64,000 nucleotides of DNA from Asterella californica. Its lineage: Eukaryota; Streptophyta; Marchantiopsida; Marchantiales; Aytoniaceae. Below the pieces are notes generated by a model. That model was not told the origin of the DNA. It saw nothing but the letters and a program-made list of their open reading frames with translations, and made no database searches. The stretch lies in NCBI GenBank assembly GCA_036924285.1, contig JAYKYS010000001.1, positions 4,066,501-4,130,500 of the forward strand, written 5' to 3'. The translations under genes and the position numbers were made by a program. Shown here in pieces: positions 32,401 to 45,419 of the stretch (position 1 is its first letter; each line of letters begins with the position of its first letter).

Positions 32401-35252
32401 GAACGATACGAGAGAAACACTGAAATCTGGGCCCATCCGCAGGGGAGGAAAAGGAGGTGAGGAAGTGCTCGTGCGAGAGAAGGATTATCGGGAACTCAAG
32501 AACAGTTTTTAATATCCGGATCAGAGCGGACCGTCCTCTTGCTCATGTAGCGCAGCAGCAGCAGCCTCAACAGTCTTCATTGCCTAGTCGTCCTCGTCCT
32601 CCTTTTTCCTGCGTCTTCATCCACATGCACTTCTCACTCGTCTCCCTTTCTTTTTTCCCTTTGGCTTCCCGTCCCACTCTCTCTCTCGTGGTGGTGTTGT
32701 ATAATGTAATGATAGCCGTGTAGAGTGAAGAGCGGTGGTGGTGAATGTGAAGAAGATCGACGTTGCACAGCGGATGTGGTGGGCGACGGCAGCAAGGACA
32801 AGCAAGCGAGGGAGTGCCAAAGCTCCTGCTACAAATATTCTCTGCTAGGCTCTGGCGTACGAAAAAGAACAACAGATATGGAGACTGGGCTGGTTGGTTT
32901 GGGAGAGGAGAAATAAAGGCCTGGAAGATCTGATCTGACAAGGAAGTGGAAAAGAGTGAGAGCCAGAGGACGTAAAGAGAAGAAAGAGACAGAGGAGAGC
33001 ACGACAGTGGTCGAGGTGGAGGGGCCGGGGAGGATGGGCTAATCGACAGACAGAATAGTGAGGGAAGGAAGTGGGGGAGGCGGAGCGGATGATGAAGCAT
33101 GTATAGAGAGGAAGGGGTAAGGGAAGCGGAGTTGAAGTGAGGACTCGGACCAATAGGGACGTGGCGGGGCATGCAGCAGCGCAGAAGTGGTCTATGCTCT
33201 GAGAAGAAGTGGGTGTGAGTTGCGATTCCTTGCTGGTGGCTGATCATTGAGAGCTAATTCTGGTTCGGGCCTGTGTGTTTGAGGGAGAGTGACCGACCGA
33301 CCGAGCGAGTGAGGCTGTTCCAGCATCATCGACGATTGGAGCTGTCGGAGCAGCACAGCACAGCACCAATTCTCCTATGCGTTTGCAGTGTTCAACGGCG
33401 AGGGTAATTGATTCAGTGCTCGATCTAAGTCCTGCTTTCGGCGTTTGGATTCGGCTGTTCTGCGGTTGTTCTCACGTTTGTTCCGGAGTTCTGAGGGACT
33501 GCGAGTGAAGTGTTAGGGGTTGAGGAGGTGAAATTAGAGGGAAGCCAATTCTGGCTCTGAGCACGCAGAAGTAGGGGAGAATTCTCGCATGATCGTGCAG
33601 CCGTCGTACCGACGCAGGGTAATTCTCCAGTGGATATGCCGTCCCTCTGGGTCAGTCACCGAATTTGGTCATACTTTGCCGAACTTCCCTCATGCTTGTG
33701 ACCTGTAACTAACTGACTAATACGACATCCTGGTTTCGAAACTGAGCCAAGGCGTTTGTGCTCAGGAGATATCAAGTCGAATTCCTTTGTCTCACGTCAA
33801 GGTCCCTGGAATTGTAGCCACCATAGTTTCGATACTATGGGGTGACAGGAATGAGTTTACCTATATGCCTTTGGTTCTTCAATTAATGTCGCTTTCGTCG
33901 TGCTGTTAATGATCGGTGGGACTGTACATCACAATTGGGCTTTGTGCCGAATCTTGTGAGGTCAGTTGGCCTTCGTTGTGTCATTCGCTGTTCTGTGTCA
34001 TAATTTGACACCAGACCCTGAGTACTTTAAGGTACATAACCAACTTTGCGACTATTAGGGAAGAAACTGAAGGAGTCTGCTTATGTTCAAGCTGATGATG
34101 AGAAATTCGTTGTTGCGCCGCGTCCTCGACGTCTTGCCATATTGCTAATCCATGAAGTTGGATCAGTCTCGGCGTAATTTGCCTACCCTCGCTTGTGCAA
34201 ATGGCTGCTGCTGTCTGCGCCAGTTGTCGCTGTAGCATAGACGCTACTTCTTGGACTCCGTGAAAAGAATTTCACGGCTCTACCGTGTGCTATGTTCGGC
34301 GGGAAAGAAGTGCGGTGGTAAGAGTCCTTGAAGCGGGGTGGCCTCCTCTCTCGGCGTTTGTGTGGGGTCAATACAGATGTCTAGAACGATCGATTTGTGA
34401 CTCTTCTGTTCCTTCGTCTGCGCCTGCAGTTAGCAGTTAATTTAGCTGAATTGCCCCGGTATGCCCAGGAAATCGCGACATGACGTTGCTGGCGTGAATT
34501 CTTGGACCGAGAGGTGTGGCTTGGATGGGGTTATTTACGTGATCGGATGATCTCAACTGTTCAGCCTATCTGAAGAGTGTTTGTCTGGTGTCCTGGTGAC
34601 TGCAGGGTATATGCTGCCATGGCAGAGGTGCTCAGTGATTGGGAGGGGCTTAATCAACACCAACGTCCCTTCTCATGTGGCAAGATTGAGAGGCTAGCTA
34701 CTCCGTATGATAAGTTGTTCATCTCGTAAGTGGGGCTTCACAAATTGAAATGCGACGGGAGATGTATGACTGGATGCATGCGAGCAAGCATTGACGAGGA
34801 TATCAAACTGCTGTAGTGGCTCTTTACTGTCAGGAGCACCTTGTGGTTTGATTGTATAAAGGTTTAAAGCACAAGATAACTCTTGTGGAGAGAGGAGGAG
34901 AACTCCGTGGTATAGCGGTTACAGTTGTGGCAGCTTTGGGAGGTCAACAGTTGGTATATGTAAAGTTGGGGTACGTAGGAGCATAATAACTTCTTCACTG
35001 CTTCGTTTGTACGACACTTGTGACAACGTCAGACTGCCAGATTTGTTTATCATACGTAATTTCTCGCGAGAGCATGGGATGGGATGGGGTAGCATGTACT
35101 TCAGTTTCAGATCGATCAGGATGACTGGATTTAAGAGCAGCGAATGCATTGCGAAGATGGCACTGATAGGCAGAGTTGCATTGCAGGAGGCAGATATTTA
35201 CGTAAAGCTTCATAATTATCAGGACAAGCCTGTTGTGAGCTGAACGTTTCAA
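32400..35252 (+). promoter_or_regulatory. Probable promoter and long spliced 5' leader of the LRR gene
   Basis: Base composition shifts from AT-rich to GC-richer, purine-rich sequence (AG-rich on plus strand at 32.7-33.3 kb) and stays so to the LRR start codon. GACCGACCGACCGAGCGAG near 33,290 is a small repeat. Several ATGs precede the chosen start, so if the region is transcribed it probably contains 5' introns. No TATA box or start site could be assigned with confidence. Confidence 0.35.
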
Positions 35253-38200
35253 ATGGGGAGCGCTTGTTCAAGGAAAAGAGATCAACCGGAAACCGAAGGA
35301 CTGGCTTCGCAAGCTGAAGGGTCTGACCGTCTCAGCAGAAACATTAGCTTGAGATGGCCCGTGAAGCACCCGAGCTTTGGAAATGAGCAGGAAATAGTGA
35401 TGAAAGGAGGGCAGCGTCCATCTCTATTGGAATTGGTATTGTGGCAGACATGTCAGGTATTCGATCAAGGACCTTTGTTTGAGGTTAATTTTTCCGGATT
35501 ACGGCTTTAGTGTCTTGGCCTTTGCTGTTACATACGCATCAAGGAAATGCCGTTCGTCCAACTTTGCCTATGCACGCATGAATAGCGTGGGCCGTCAGTG
35601 GGAAGTAGTGCTGAATGAATCAACTGTTGTCTTACAGAATATTGGAAAGTACAGATCGTTGGCTGTTTTGCCACGAGACTTAAGCCAGCAAGTTTTCAGT
35701 GAGCTCGTTCGCCGCCAACTCCTCAATGGTTCAGTTCTCGGATTGTTTCTGGATTGTGCTCTTCAGGTTTCATGCGCCTCACTTTCATATGTTTTTACCA
35801 ATGCTGCGTCACTCCAATCATTGCCAAAGCGAGTTCATTGGTCAAGCAGTCCAAGAGAGTCGAGAATTAAACGCGTCAAGATTGTCTTACTTTTACAAGG
35901 TCATAGTAGGAGTTTATCTTCATACTACGTAGGATGCGTTCTCTGAATTTATACCGCTAGGTGGTAAGTATTGAACACAGTCTTCTTGTTTCTTTCCCCT
36001 AAGGGATCTGTTTTCCTGCTAGAGGCCTTTTGTTCGACTCTCATCATTTGTGGCTCTTCCAGATACATTTAGATTCACGTGACAATTTATTGGTTTAGTA
36101 TTGATACTTGCATACACTGTCCAGTCTTCGTGGTTTTTTCCCTTGAGGGGTCTGTGTTCCTGCAGGAGTATTCGACTCTCTTCAAGTGTGGCTCTTCCAG
36201 ATATGTTTAGATTCACGTGACAGTTTATTGGTTTAGTATTGATACTTGCATACACTGTTGCGCCGTAGGATGTGTATCTTGGGGATTATACTGGAGTCGA
36301 GGACAGCTGGATGGAGGTCATTGGAAGACAAGGAGAGTCCTTGCTGGCTCTAGATATTGCTGGTTCACCAGTTTCTGACGGAGGACTATTCTTCATAAGG
36401 GACTGTCAGAACTTGCAGAACTTGTGTTTGAACTACTGTGTACAGATATCAGACATCGGATGTACAGCATTTACAGGTGACACAGTTATTCTTCATACAC
36501 TGGAGGAACATCTGTATGCAGTCATTACACTGAACAACGTTAGATTTAGTTGAAGACGGTGAAGCAACCGTGTTCGTTTTGCCCGTCGCGCATTTTCCGG
36601 TGTTTCTTATTAGAACCCTCTCACCCCGTCAGTTATGTCGAATCAGAATTGTTATAGTAGATTTTTTCTAAGGGATCGTGGACTGGGATGGAATCCATGA
36701 CTCATCTTTGTCGTCTGGTTAAAATCACACTTGCTTGCGCTTCTACTTCGCAGTCTCAGTGGGCAATTGGTTAGACTGATAGTCCAGTGACCATCTTGGT
36801 TTGTATGACAGGTTTGACGAACTTGACTTCCCTCAGTTTCAAGAGCAGTAGTCTAATCACTGCTGCCGGGATGCGCTACCTCTCTGAGCTTGTGAATCTA
36901 ACCAGCCTGGATCTCGAGAGGTGTCCAAAGATCCATGGAGGTCTCGCTCATCTGAAGGGTACGTGAAACTTGAAGATTGATAGTTCCTAGTTCGGTTTGG
37001 TAACTCACTTGTATCGTGCATTCTGCGTCGTCTTTCCCCTTGTTGATTTGGTTGTTGGTTCCTTCTCTCAATTGGTACGTCTTCTCCCTGCACTTACAGG
37101 GCTGACGAGGCTCAGGAGTCTAAATGTCGGATGGTGTATATGCATCAAGAATTCGGACATTAAGGCAGTTGCAGGTATCATCACGGTTCTTCGCCGTTCC
37201 CTTTTCCTGAATCTTGGTTATGGTTGTGGTAGGAGTAGAACCTCTGCTCCTTGCGATTGGGATGTAGTCAAGTTGCAGAGAGGCTGCAGATATTAGCGGT
37301 ATCACAAGGTTCAGAATATTCTTGGTATCCCTGGTTCACACTCTTGCACCTCCGTTTCTGTTTGGTGAGATGGATTCTCCCGTGGCAGTGTTGCTTGACA
37401 GCGCTCTTGATGGCCTAGGGTTCCTTCTCTCTGTCAGGTTTAACTTATTTTGGCGCTGTGACCGGAATCCTTCTTCATTCAGCTGGCCATGGAGCTTGTG
37501 ACACAACTTGAGCTTTTCGGTGCAGTGCATGTACTGCCTTGAGATTTCTGAATAGTGCTTAACATGTGTGGTTTACCGAATAAATTATTTCACTTGAGCA
37601 GGTCTCACGAACCTCGAAGAACTACATATTTCTCGGAGCAAAGTAAATGACAACGGCATTTCAGCTCTCAGAGGTATTGGTTCCATCTTGTAGTTGAGTG
37701 GCGTTTGTGAGCTTGGATCCCCACTCTGAGGCCGATAGCAGACTGTTGGTTGTGACTTAGTCCTTCTTGAGGCTCCGTGAGGGTTTAAAGGAACGGATAA
37801 GATGCGTGACCGATGATTTGGAAGAGGCTAACAGTCATAACATGGCAGACCGATGTGATGAGATTCCAGGCTCTAAGTTGTGCGAAGTGCTTACAAGGTG
37901 GTATCGATATCTCGTTTCCAGGATTGACGAAACTTCAGACGCTGAGCATGGAAGGCTGTCCTGTTACTGGTGCATGCATGGACACGATTGCCGGTATACA
38001 GTGCCCTGCTTTATTCAGGACATGTGGCATCCTTGTTTGCTTCACTCATGTTCTTTATTACTTTATGTGTGTCCAACCAGTGCTTGAGTTAGGTACTGCA
38101 GTCGACCAAGGCCCAGTTTCGAATCCAGTTTGCATTTAGACTAAACGAACATGGTCCAGCTAGAACATAACGATGAGTCTAGTGTCCATCACAGTGGCCT

Positions 38201-41200
38201 GACAAGGCCAGCACTCGACTAGCCAAGGCAGTAAGGGTATAACTGTTGTATTATCGTCACAGGTTTCAAGTCTTTGAGCACTCTCAAGGTCAAGCATTGC
38301 CGCCTATCAGACTTTGGCGTGAGGAAACTTGAAGGTAAATTTGAGTCCAAAGCGAAGAAACAATCTTGGATGTGTCGCTGACGTGATGTTGGGGTGTCGT
38401 TTAGAGAATTTTATGCCTACGAAGGGATGATATTCTGGATTTTCTTACTATTGCGGTTGAGTTGTCGGAAATATTTGGTGTGGTAGAAAGAACCAAACAA
38501 GACTATGTGCTGATGTCTGGATCAAAGTGGATGTCGTTTGGGAATCTGTTAGTTGCTACGTAAATCTGATACGTAGTTAACTTCATTGTCTCACTGATAC
38601 AGGACTAGTAAGTTTGAAGCACCTGGATATGGGTTACAGCGAAGTTACGGATATTGGGCTCTCGCATCTAAAAGGTACCTACAAGTCGTGTTATTTACAT
38701 GAACTTCGCTGCTACAGACTTTCTATATAGGATTTTCTCCCTAGATAGTACGAGTATGATATGAAGGGAAATGTTAACTAAACAATGTGATAAAACAATG
38801 ATAATTTCAAAATCACCTTGGCTTTTAACCGAAAAATCTTATAAATTAACGAAAACGCGAAAAACACAGACAATCCATGATATTTTTGGACTGGGCGATA
38901 TCCTTGATGTTTACAGTTGCCCATGACAGAAGTAAAATGGTTAAGCGTTATCATACTTTTTGCGGTAATGTAGCCGTGTAAATGCTTGAAGGAGCAGACA
39001 TCAAGATATTAACTCTTAACAACTCTAACAACTTCCACCATTAAGTGGTTTAGTAATATTTTCATTTGATGCCAGCGTGACTAGGACTTACAACAATAGA
39101 ATTCGTGTTTCTTGTACGGATACTATCGACCGCAGGGCTGATAAATTTGGAGGTCTTGAATCTGGACTCATGCAAGGTTGGGGACACAGGAGCTCAGCAC
39201 TTCCAAGGTCTGAACGCGGTTCTTTCTTTACCTAAGTGAAGAGTACGCTTGACTGCATGGGAAATAATACCATTTCCGGAAATCAAGCTGTTTAGGTCCT
39301 CTTAAACATGTGTCCGTCTAATAGGACATTCTGCTTAGTCTAAGTAATACGTGTTCAAGGATTTATCTTCTTGATAGGCAAGAAAGAATTTAATTTGTTT
39401 AACTGTTCTGTGTTTAATTTAGTCTACGTTTAAATAGTCACTTTAGTTTTACTTGAAATGCGCATGGATATTTGTTTATATAGATGATAATTCTTTTCGA
39501 GTTGGTAATTACGTAAACAGGTTGTAACATTTGGTATCTTTCTGTGATCAGATGTCTTTATAACTGAACCTGAACTTTTAAGAAACTTCAGTTTTGTCGC
39601 TTTATAGATTGTAGCTAGCTGTAAGCAGACATGCCGCCTTGATTTGTAGTAAGGCAACATTTAATTGGCTGCTTTCCTTCTCACCTAAACAGGTCTTCGT
39701 AATCTGCGTCAGTTGGATCTTTCCGACACAGAGATCGGAAACTTCGGCCTTCAGCATCTTGCAGGTGCTTACCCTGTTCGCGGCATGACCGTTCTAGAGA
39801 CATATGACTTTCAGAAATGGAATTTTCTACGATATGTCATTTTAGGCCCTTACAGCAAGGCACTGAATCTTAGTCATTCAAGCAGGTGTCCAGTGAGGTA
39901 ACATTGTTTGCCTTCGGAGCAAGTGAGGGGTCTCAGTATATAGATACGTTTAAGTATCTATATACTGACATTAGAGTAATGGATTGGGGTAATGGAGTAA
40001 CTACGGTCCACTAGTTATCTCGTGGACGAGAATATTTCAGCACCATCTTGATTATAAATCCGAGGCTCAGTTGACAACGGTCTGTCTTTTCCTGGTGATG
40101 TACGGGTGCAGGCCTCGGCAAGCTGGAAAGTCTCAATTTGTCTTTCACGTCAGTGACGGATAGCGGGCTAATTAGGATATCAGGGATGATGTCCCTCACA
40201 TCTCTAAACCTGGACTCAAGGCAGATTACAGACACTGGCCTTATGGCCCTCACAAGTAAGTTCTAAGCTTCATCCACTGCCGGTTTGATACTGGACAACG
40301 TATCTTGATAGATGTAATGTGGCTGGACTCAAGGCAGATTACAGACACTGGCCTTATGGCCCTCACAAGTAAGTTCTAAGCTTCATCCACTGCCGGTTGG
40401 ATACTGGACAACGTATCTTGATAGATGTAATGTGGCTGGACCAACCTTACAGTTTGACTAAGCTATCGGTTTATCACGTCCGGTGAATATATTCACTCGG
40501 AAGGGCATTCTTCGCGAGACAGATGTCTCTCTCTTAGACTCATCTTTTCGGACGAACAAGCCACTTCTGTATCGTGTATAACTGCGATGTACCTTGTAAC
40601 TGTTACAGGCTTGACTAATCTGACCAGCTTGGACCTCTTCGGAGCACGCATCACGGACCAAGGCACGTCGTGTCTGAAACGTGAGTTACTTTATCTGAGT
40701 CCCATCATTTTGTGGAATTCCAGTCAATACGTGTTAATTTCTCATTTGGTTCTTTGGAGTGTTATGCCCAGTTAGTCAAGTCTCACGTGTCGTTGTAACG
40801 GAAAACCTGAGCTCACGAGAGCAAAAACCTCTTGTTAGTCTCATTCGTATCGTGGGGTTTGACAGATTTCAAAAAGTTGCAGTCACTGGAGTTATGCAGC
40901 GGAAGTATTACAGATGCAGGTGTTAGGAACATGAAGGACTTGACGTCACTTACCTCTTTGAATTTATCGCAAAATAATGATCTCACAGATCATGCACTGC
41001 AGTTTCTTTCGGGTGCGTCTCCTTCGGTTGTTGTTGTTTTCTTCAGGAATAAGCCTTCTTCGCAGCTGTTATTGTGGAAAAATAACTACAGCGTTTCGCT
41101 AGAGATTCATGCGGACCAAGGCACCATCTTATGCACTTACCTTCTAATTCGATTTGTCGGTTTTGTTGACAATGTAGGCATGACGGCTTTAGTGTCATTG

Positions 41201-41362
41201 AATGTTAACAATTCGCGCATCACCAACGCGGGGTTGCAGCATCTACGACACTTGAGCAACTTGACATCGCTAGCACTTCATTCCTGCAAAGTAACCCAAG
41301 CTGCAGTAGAGACACTTCAGTCATCATCCTTACCGAACTTAACGGTCATTCGTCTACGATAA
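35253..41362 (+). CDS. Plant leucine-rich repeat protein, N-myristoylated, At1g15740-like
   Basis: Exons read by eye: 35253-35456, 35638-35766, 36269-36476, 36812-36958, 37100-37174, 37602-37673, 37922-37993, 38263-38334, 38603-38674, 39136-39207, 39693-39764, 40112-40255, 40609-40680, 40866-41012 and 41178-41362. They total 1,743 nt (580 residues), close to the about 585 of the Arabidopsis relative. All junctions are GT-AG and phases agree. The start MGSACSRKRDQ is an N-myristoylation plus palmitoylation signal, so membrane anchoring is expected. RSLAVLPRDLSQQVFSELVR follows, then about 16 plant-type LRRs, most encoded by 72-nt exons (GLTNLEELHISRSKVNDNG is typical). The end is SSSLPNLTVIRLR. 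Molecular role unknown; the repeats probably bind a protein partner. The frame is intact. Confidence 0.92.
35985..36256. repeat. About 137-bp tandem duplication in LRR intron 2
   Basis: TGTGGCTCTTCCAGATA, TTTAGATTCACGTGACA and TTTATTGGTTTAGTATTGAT occur twice, about 137 bp apart, just before exon 3. The copies differ at several bases, so this duplication is older than those near exon 12 and the stop codon. Confidence 0.85.
39933..39968. repeat. Perfect 15-bp hairpin in LRR intron 11
   Basis: TCAGTATATAGATAC, loop GTTTAA, then the exact complement GTATCTATATACTGA. No coding role. It could be a tiny foldback remnant or a structured intron segment. Confidence 0.85.
40211..40436. repeat. 113-bp tandem duplication spanning the exon 12 donor of the LRR gene
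   Basis: The units start TGGACTCAAGGCAGATTAC at 40,211 and 40,324. Each contains the last part of exon 12, ending CCCTCACAA, and the GTAAGT donor. The copies differ by about one base, so the event is recent. The second copy places a duplicate exon end and donor in the intron. Confidence 0.95.
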
Positions 41363-41452
41363 CTGGTAACTGTAACCCAAGCTGCAGTAGAGACACTTCA
41401 GTCATCATCCTTACCGAACTTAGCGGTCATTCGTCTACGATAACTGGTAACT
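41291..41452. repeat. 81-bp tandem duplication of the LRR 3' coding end
   Basis: The unit GTAACCCAAGCTGCAGTAG... to ...CTACGATAACTGGTAACT, which includes the last codons and the TAA, is repeated at 41,372. The copies differ by about one base (AACTTAACGG / AACTTAGCGG). The second copy lies after the stop, in the 3' untranslated region. Confidence 0.95.
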
Positions 41453-42950
41453 AAAGAGTGAAGGTGCTTGTTCTCGTGCTTATTCACTATCTACAAGGGG
41501 AGTCGCTCATAGTCTTCACGAGCACAGAGGAGAGAAAGGAAGCTGGTCAAGTAAATCGCAGCATCATTCGGTGATCAAGGGTGAACGGGAGAATCATCTA
41601 CTACAGAGTTTCCTGTTATGCTTTGTTGAAAATGTGGTGAGACAGCGCACCTCACGAGAATCACTCACTCTTTAGAAGTCATGGAGAGGAGACGTCTGCC
41701 GTGAATGATCCAGGACAGTCTTATGTACAGACATCAGCACGCAGGGTAGTGTAAATTGTATCAGTGTAGTTCGATAGGAACATAAAGGTCAACGATTAGA
41801 GAGCGATTACTGCTGACGGCCCATTGTAACATTATATGGAATTCTCATCCGGTGAAAAACTCCCGACTGAGCGAGAGCACAGCGAGAGATAGAAGGAAAA
41901 TAGGACCAGTATCAGTTGTACATATGACTTGTTCTGATCTATATACCCCAACCCTCTTAGAGGTGATAGTAGGTAGATACGGCACCACCAGCAAGACCTG
42001 TCTCAAGTGTGTTCTTCAACTAATATTTCCTCCTGGCGTGTAATTGGCATACTCGCAATGTTCTTCACCCATGACACGAGCAGTTCGCACTGTAATGGAC
42101 TTGCGCCTTTGAGCCGGCAAGCCTAACGTTATATATAGTCCTATCAATATCTAGTTTGTGTGAGGCTCTCGATGAACCTTGTGTGGGTGCGGTTGTCGAA
42201 CCTTCTGCTACTCAGTTGTGTAATTTCAGTATCAATCCGGAATCTCGGCATCGTAAGTGTATTGCTGATACCTTTTACGCATCAGATTATGTCGAACTTG
42301 CTAGGTTGAAGGTGGTTGGGCTGAGCGTTGCGTATCTATGGCGGTTCGGGGCCTAGGGTTTTCACCTGGTCATTATAATTTATTGGTTGTGAGATGAATT
42401 ACAAGCTGTGGGTCCTTCTTAGTCATATGTTATTCCCCCTCACACTCTCACATAGATCTTGCCTATGGCTGCTTTTCATCAAACGCGGCGTGAGTCTCAA
42501 ATCTGAAGCCAAACCTAATTAATATGCGTCCCGTTGAATATCAAGACAAGCATTATTCGCAGAGTTGAAATAAAGCATCGTGATTTGCAGCGTCTTTGTG
42601 TTTTATTCAGACGAAAAGAATTTAATATTATTTTTTAAATTTATTTTTAACCATCCATAAAGATTTATAGAGGTCTCGTTACATATAAAGGTTATGGTCG
42701 TTCTTTCGAGATTTTAGTAAGGAGAATATTCGGCCTATGTGTTTCGCAGTCCATGTTATGGTCTTATAAAATTATAATTTAAAATTATATTTCTTTTGCA
42801 TGTTTCAGAACATAGATTTTCCATGGAACTGAAAAGAAAATGTTGACATATTTCCATTGCATGAGATTTTCATAACATTAAAGTTTTACAGGATGTGAAG
42901 AATAAGAACTAACGTTACACATGTTAGGTGATGAACACAACAAAACAATA
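41453..42950. other. 3' region of the LRR gene and intergenic sequence
   Basis: The first few hundred bases are probably 3' untranslated. AT content rises after about 42,600. I recognise no other gene. Confidence 0.4.
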
Positions 42951-43013
42951 AATATTTGTTGTGGGACAGTCCTAATCTTACTATAAACATTTCGTTTTTA
43001 TTGGTTTAATATA

Positions 43014-43113
43014 TTTTAATTTAATCTTTTCAGGAGAAAATATTTAGTAATAAATTAAAAGATATGTATATTCTTTTCTTTCTGAACTTGAGAGAGGATG
43101 AAATATGCATGTC
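43014..43113 (+). repeat. Double-hairpin element, copy g
   Basis: Hairpin 1 (43,014-43,060) pairs TTTTAATTTAATC with TAATAAATTAAAA. Hairpin 2 (43,061-43,113) is GATATGTATATTC, TTTCTGAACTTGAGAGA and GAAATATGCATGTC. The tip resembles copy e (TTCTGAACTTGA). Confidence 0.6.
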
Positions 43114-43114
43114 T

Positions 43115-45170
43115 TCCAGATGTTAATCTCCTCGATAGAAATTACTCTGTAAGCCATGAAGAAATTCATCTCGATATGATATTGTTTCAAAAATCAATGA
43201 GCAGAGATGAACGCAAAACTCAGTCAAATAGTTGAATAGAGAAACAAATAGTTTGTTTGCATTTCATGACGGTATGCATTTCCGGATTCCAGTAAATATA
43301 TATTATTTTTTATGGACTACTGGAGAGATGAGCTTAGTTCCGTGCATCTTGACAGATTTGATGTATGGACAAATTTTTTTTTCTCTTTTAGGAAGATCTA
43401 AATAATTAAGATCATTAAGATCATCGAGGGCGCTCCCCCCTCTTCTTTTAAATAATAAAAATAATAAAAATAATAAAGAATATCATTTGACTTTGATAGT
43501 GTTGACTTCCACCATTACACACTGTTCGGATGAATACCCGTCCTTTGACTACGAACAGATAATAACTACCAAGGGGAAAACTTTCCATGTTCTCCAAGGT
43601 GTCACTAGTCCATTAGTGTAGGTTCCATTGAGTATACTACGGTTTAACTTGTAGTTCAAAGGTTATAAAGAAAGATGCGTAAACACACATGACGGTCCTC
43701 CACATGAATAAGGACCGCTGGATATTAACGATAGTACTTGGATACGATAGTTGCATGTGCCGAAGGAATAGATCTTAACTCCATTTGAGAAGTCTCTTGC
43801 CAAGAGAAGGATAATTCTAGCAAAGCATAATCTACTATAGAAGTATTGCTAACTGGGATTATTTTCAATATCAGGCTCGGAGCAGCCACATTAGCTAGAT
43901 TGAGACAACCAAAATGTATGACTAGATTCCAGTGCAATGAATTGTTTATATTTTTCCTGGATCTGTTTTTTGAACTACTCCAACAAGAGTCTCTATGTTT
44001 TCTGAAAGCACTTACTAACTTGTATGACATGATATTTCTACTTCAGTTTTGTAGCAAGGAGAGGGCATACAAAATTTTCAACAAACATCAACACGTGGTC
44101 TGTATGGACCTTGCCATTTTAGAGGAGGGTCCTCGAATGGCTTGTTTAAACCGTACACAATTGAACCACCACGTGATTGCATAAAATAAGTAGAAAACAA
44201 TGAATGAATCGCTTACTAGTCTTGCACTCTGCACTAATCATTCTAAGGACATTGGTTCTACAATAGAGCTTAAGCATACTCTTCTGTTAGTACAACTCAA
44301 GAGTAAGTAGTGGATTGTGCTCACTTATCATTTGTCTTTGACTTAGGTTCATGAGAAGCGTCTTCCAGACGTTCACATTTTAAGCTCAGTGTTAGTCTCA
44401 CAACTGCTATCTTCCAGAATGTATGCTTGCTACAACGGCATGATCCTTGTACTAGATTTGGTTGGAGATGTGTAGGAGTTTTCTTCCAAGATTCTACTTT
44501 AAGGTGGAAAGAGCACCAATCCAAGTCCCAAATCAATCCAAGTCCCAAGTCAAAGAATATACACAGGTAAATAATCTTACCGGTAGAGATTCTCATCTGA
44601 ACTGTATTGCAAGAGCGAAAATGAAAGAGCAGCAATTTGTACTCGTATACTTCTATAATATTTTTTCATGATAGTTTTAAGTTTCAAACTGAAGCACAGA
44701 CAACTTGAGTCTTTCGTTGAGAGAAGATCTCATACCTTTTTTGAGAGATCAAATGAAAGTCTGAATTTAAGTGGTTGATCACTCCTCCATTATCGGAACC
44801 AAAAGTTAGTGAACCGTTTGATCGGATATAGATGCTGCACTCCCATGCTTCTCGTTTGGAAGAGATCGAAAGATATCTGATATTTGGATAGGTCGGAATC
44901 AGCGCTTGTGACGAGGTTAGTCGAGCGTCTTGTCTACATTTTGTTTTCTTTGGAATAAATGAATGGTGAGCATCTGACGAATGATCATTCCTCAACGGCA
45001 TAAGAAAAAGAGCCATAAAATAACAACATATAACTTTGAATCGAAACGTGATTCGTTATGGGTTGTGTTTGTGACTGGACACCACTATTTTTTCCATGAA
45101 CTTTTTGCAGTTTTAACACTCAAGATAATTACTCAGAATAATAAATATTTTATTGAAAAAAATAGACAAA
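43115..45170. other. Non-coding or unrecognised sequence
   Basis: Open frames near 43.7-44.2 kb (both strands) and 44.3-45.0 kb (minus) show no domain I can name. A degraded retrotransposon is possible but not supported. Confidence 0.35.
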
Positions 45171-45179
45171 AAGAATGAA

Positions 45180-45317
45180 TAGTCTGAAGAAAACGTTCAC
45201 TGTGTTTTCTTGCCGGTACCTCCAAAAATACTCGATAAGTTTTTTTTACCTAAAGTCGTAACTCCCTCCCTCAAATATAGTATATTTCAAAAAAATTCCT
45301 AACTTTGACACCCCTAT
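45180..45317 (-). mobile_element. One end of a GGGTGTCAA-type element
   Basis: Read on the minus strand, the sequence begins GGGGTGTCAAAGTTAGG and runs in parallel with the left 100 bp of the MITE at 11.04 kb. The other end was not found to the left. The Mutator-like element at 45,420 inserted about 100 bp from this terminus. Confidence 0.5.
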
Positions 45318-45411
45318 TACCAATCACGCCCAAATAAGGAGACGAACTCGTGGCAAGTGGCCTTGTCATGGAATTAACTGATCCTCGACAGGATAGAAGC
45401 ACAGTGCAAGC

Positions 45412-45419
45412 TCTTTGAA
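45412..45419. repeat. Left 8-bp target site duplication (TCTTTGAA)
   Basis: TCTTTGAA directly precedes the terminal CAAGCCCGC of the 9.2-kb element. It is identical to 54,648-54,655. Confidence 0.8.

Noticed and set aside
32567..33247. 226-codon minus-strand open frame
   Set aside because: Serine/proline/leucine-rich translation of a purine-rich leader region; no domain, and antisense to the probable LRR leader.
35479..35946. 155-codon plus-strand frame in the LRR region
   Set aside because: Only the segment 35,638-35,766 is coding; the rest is read through introns without conserved sequence.
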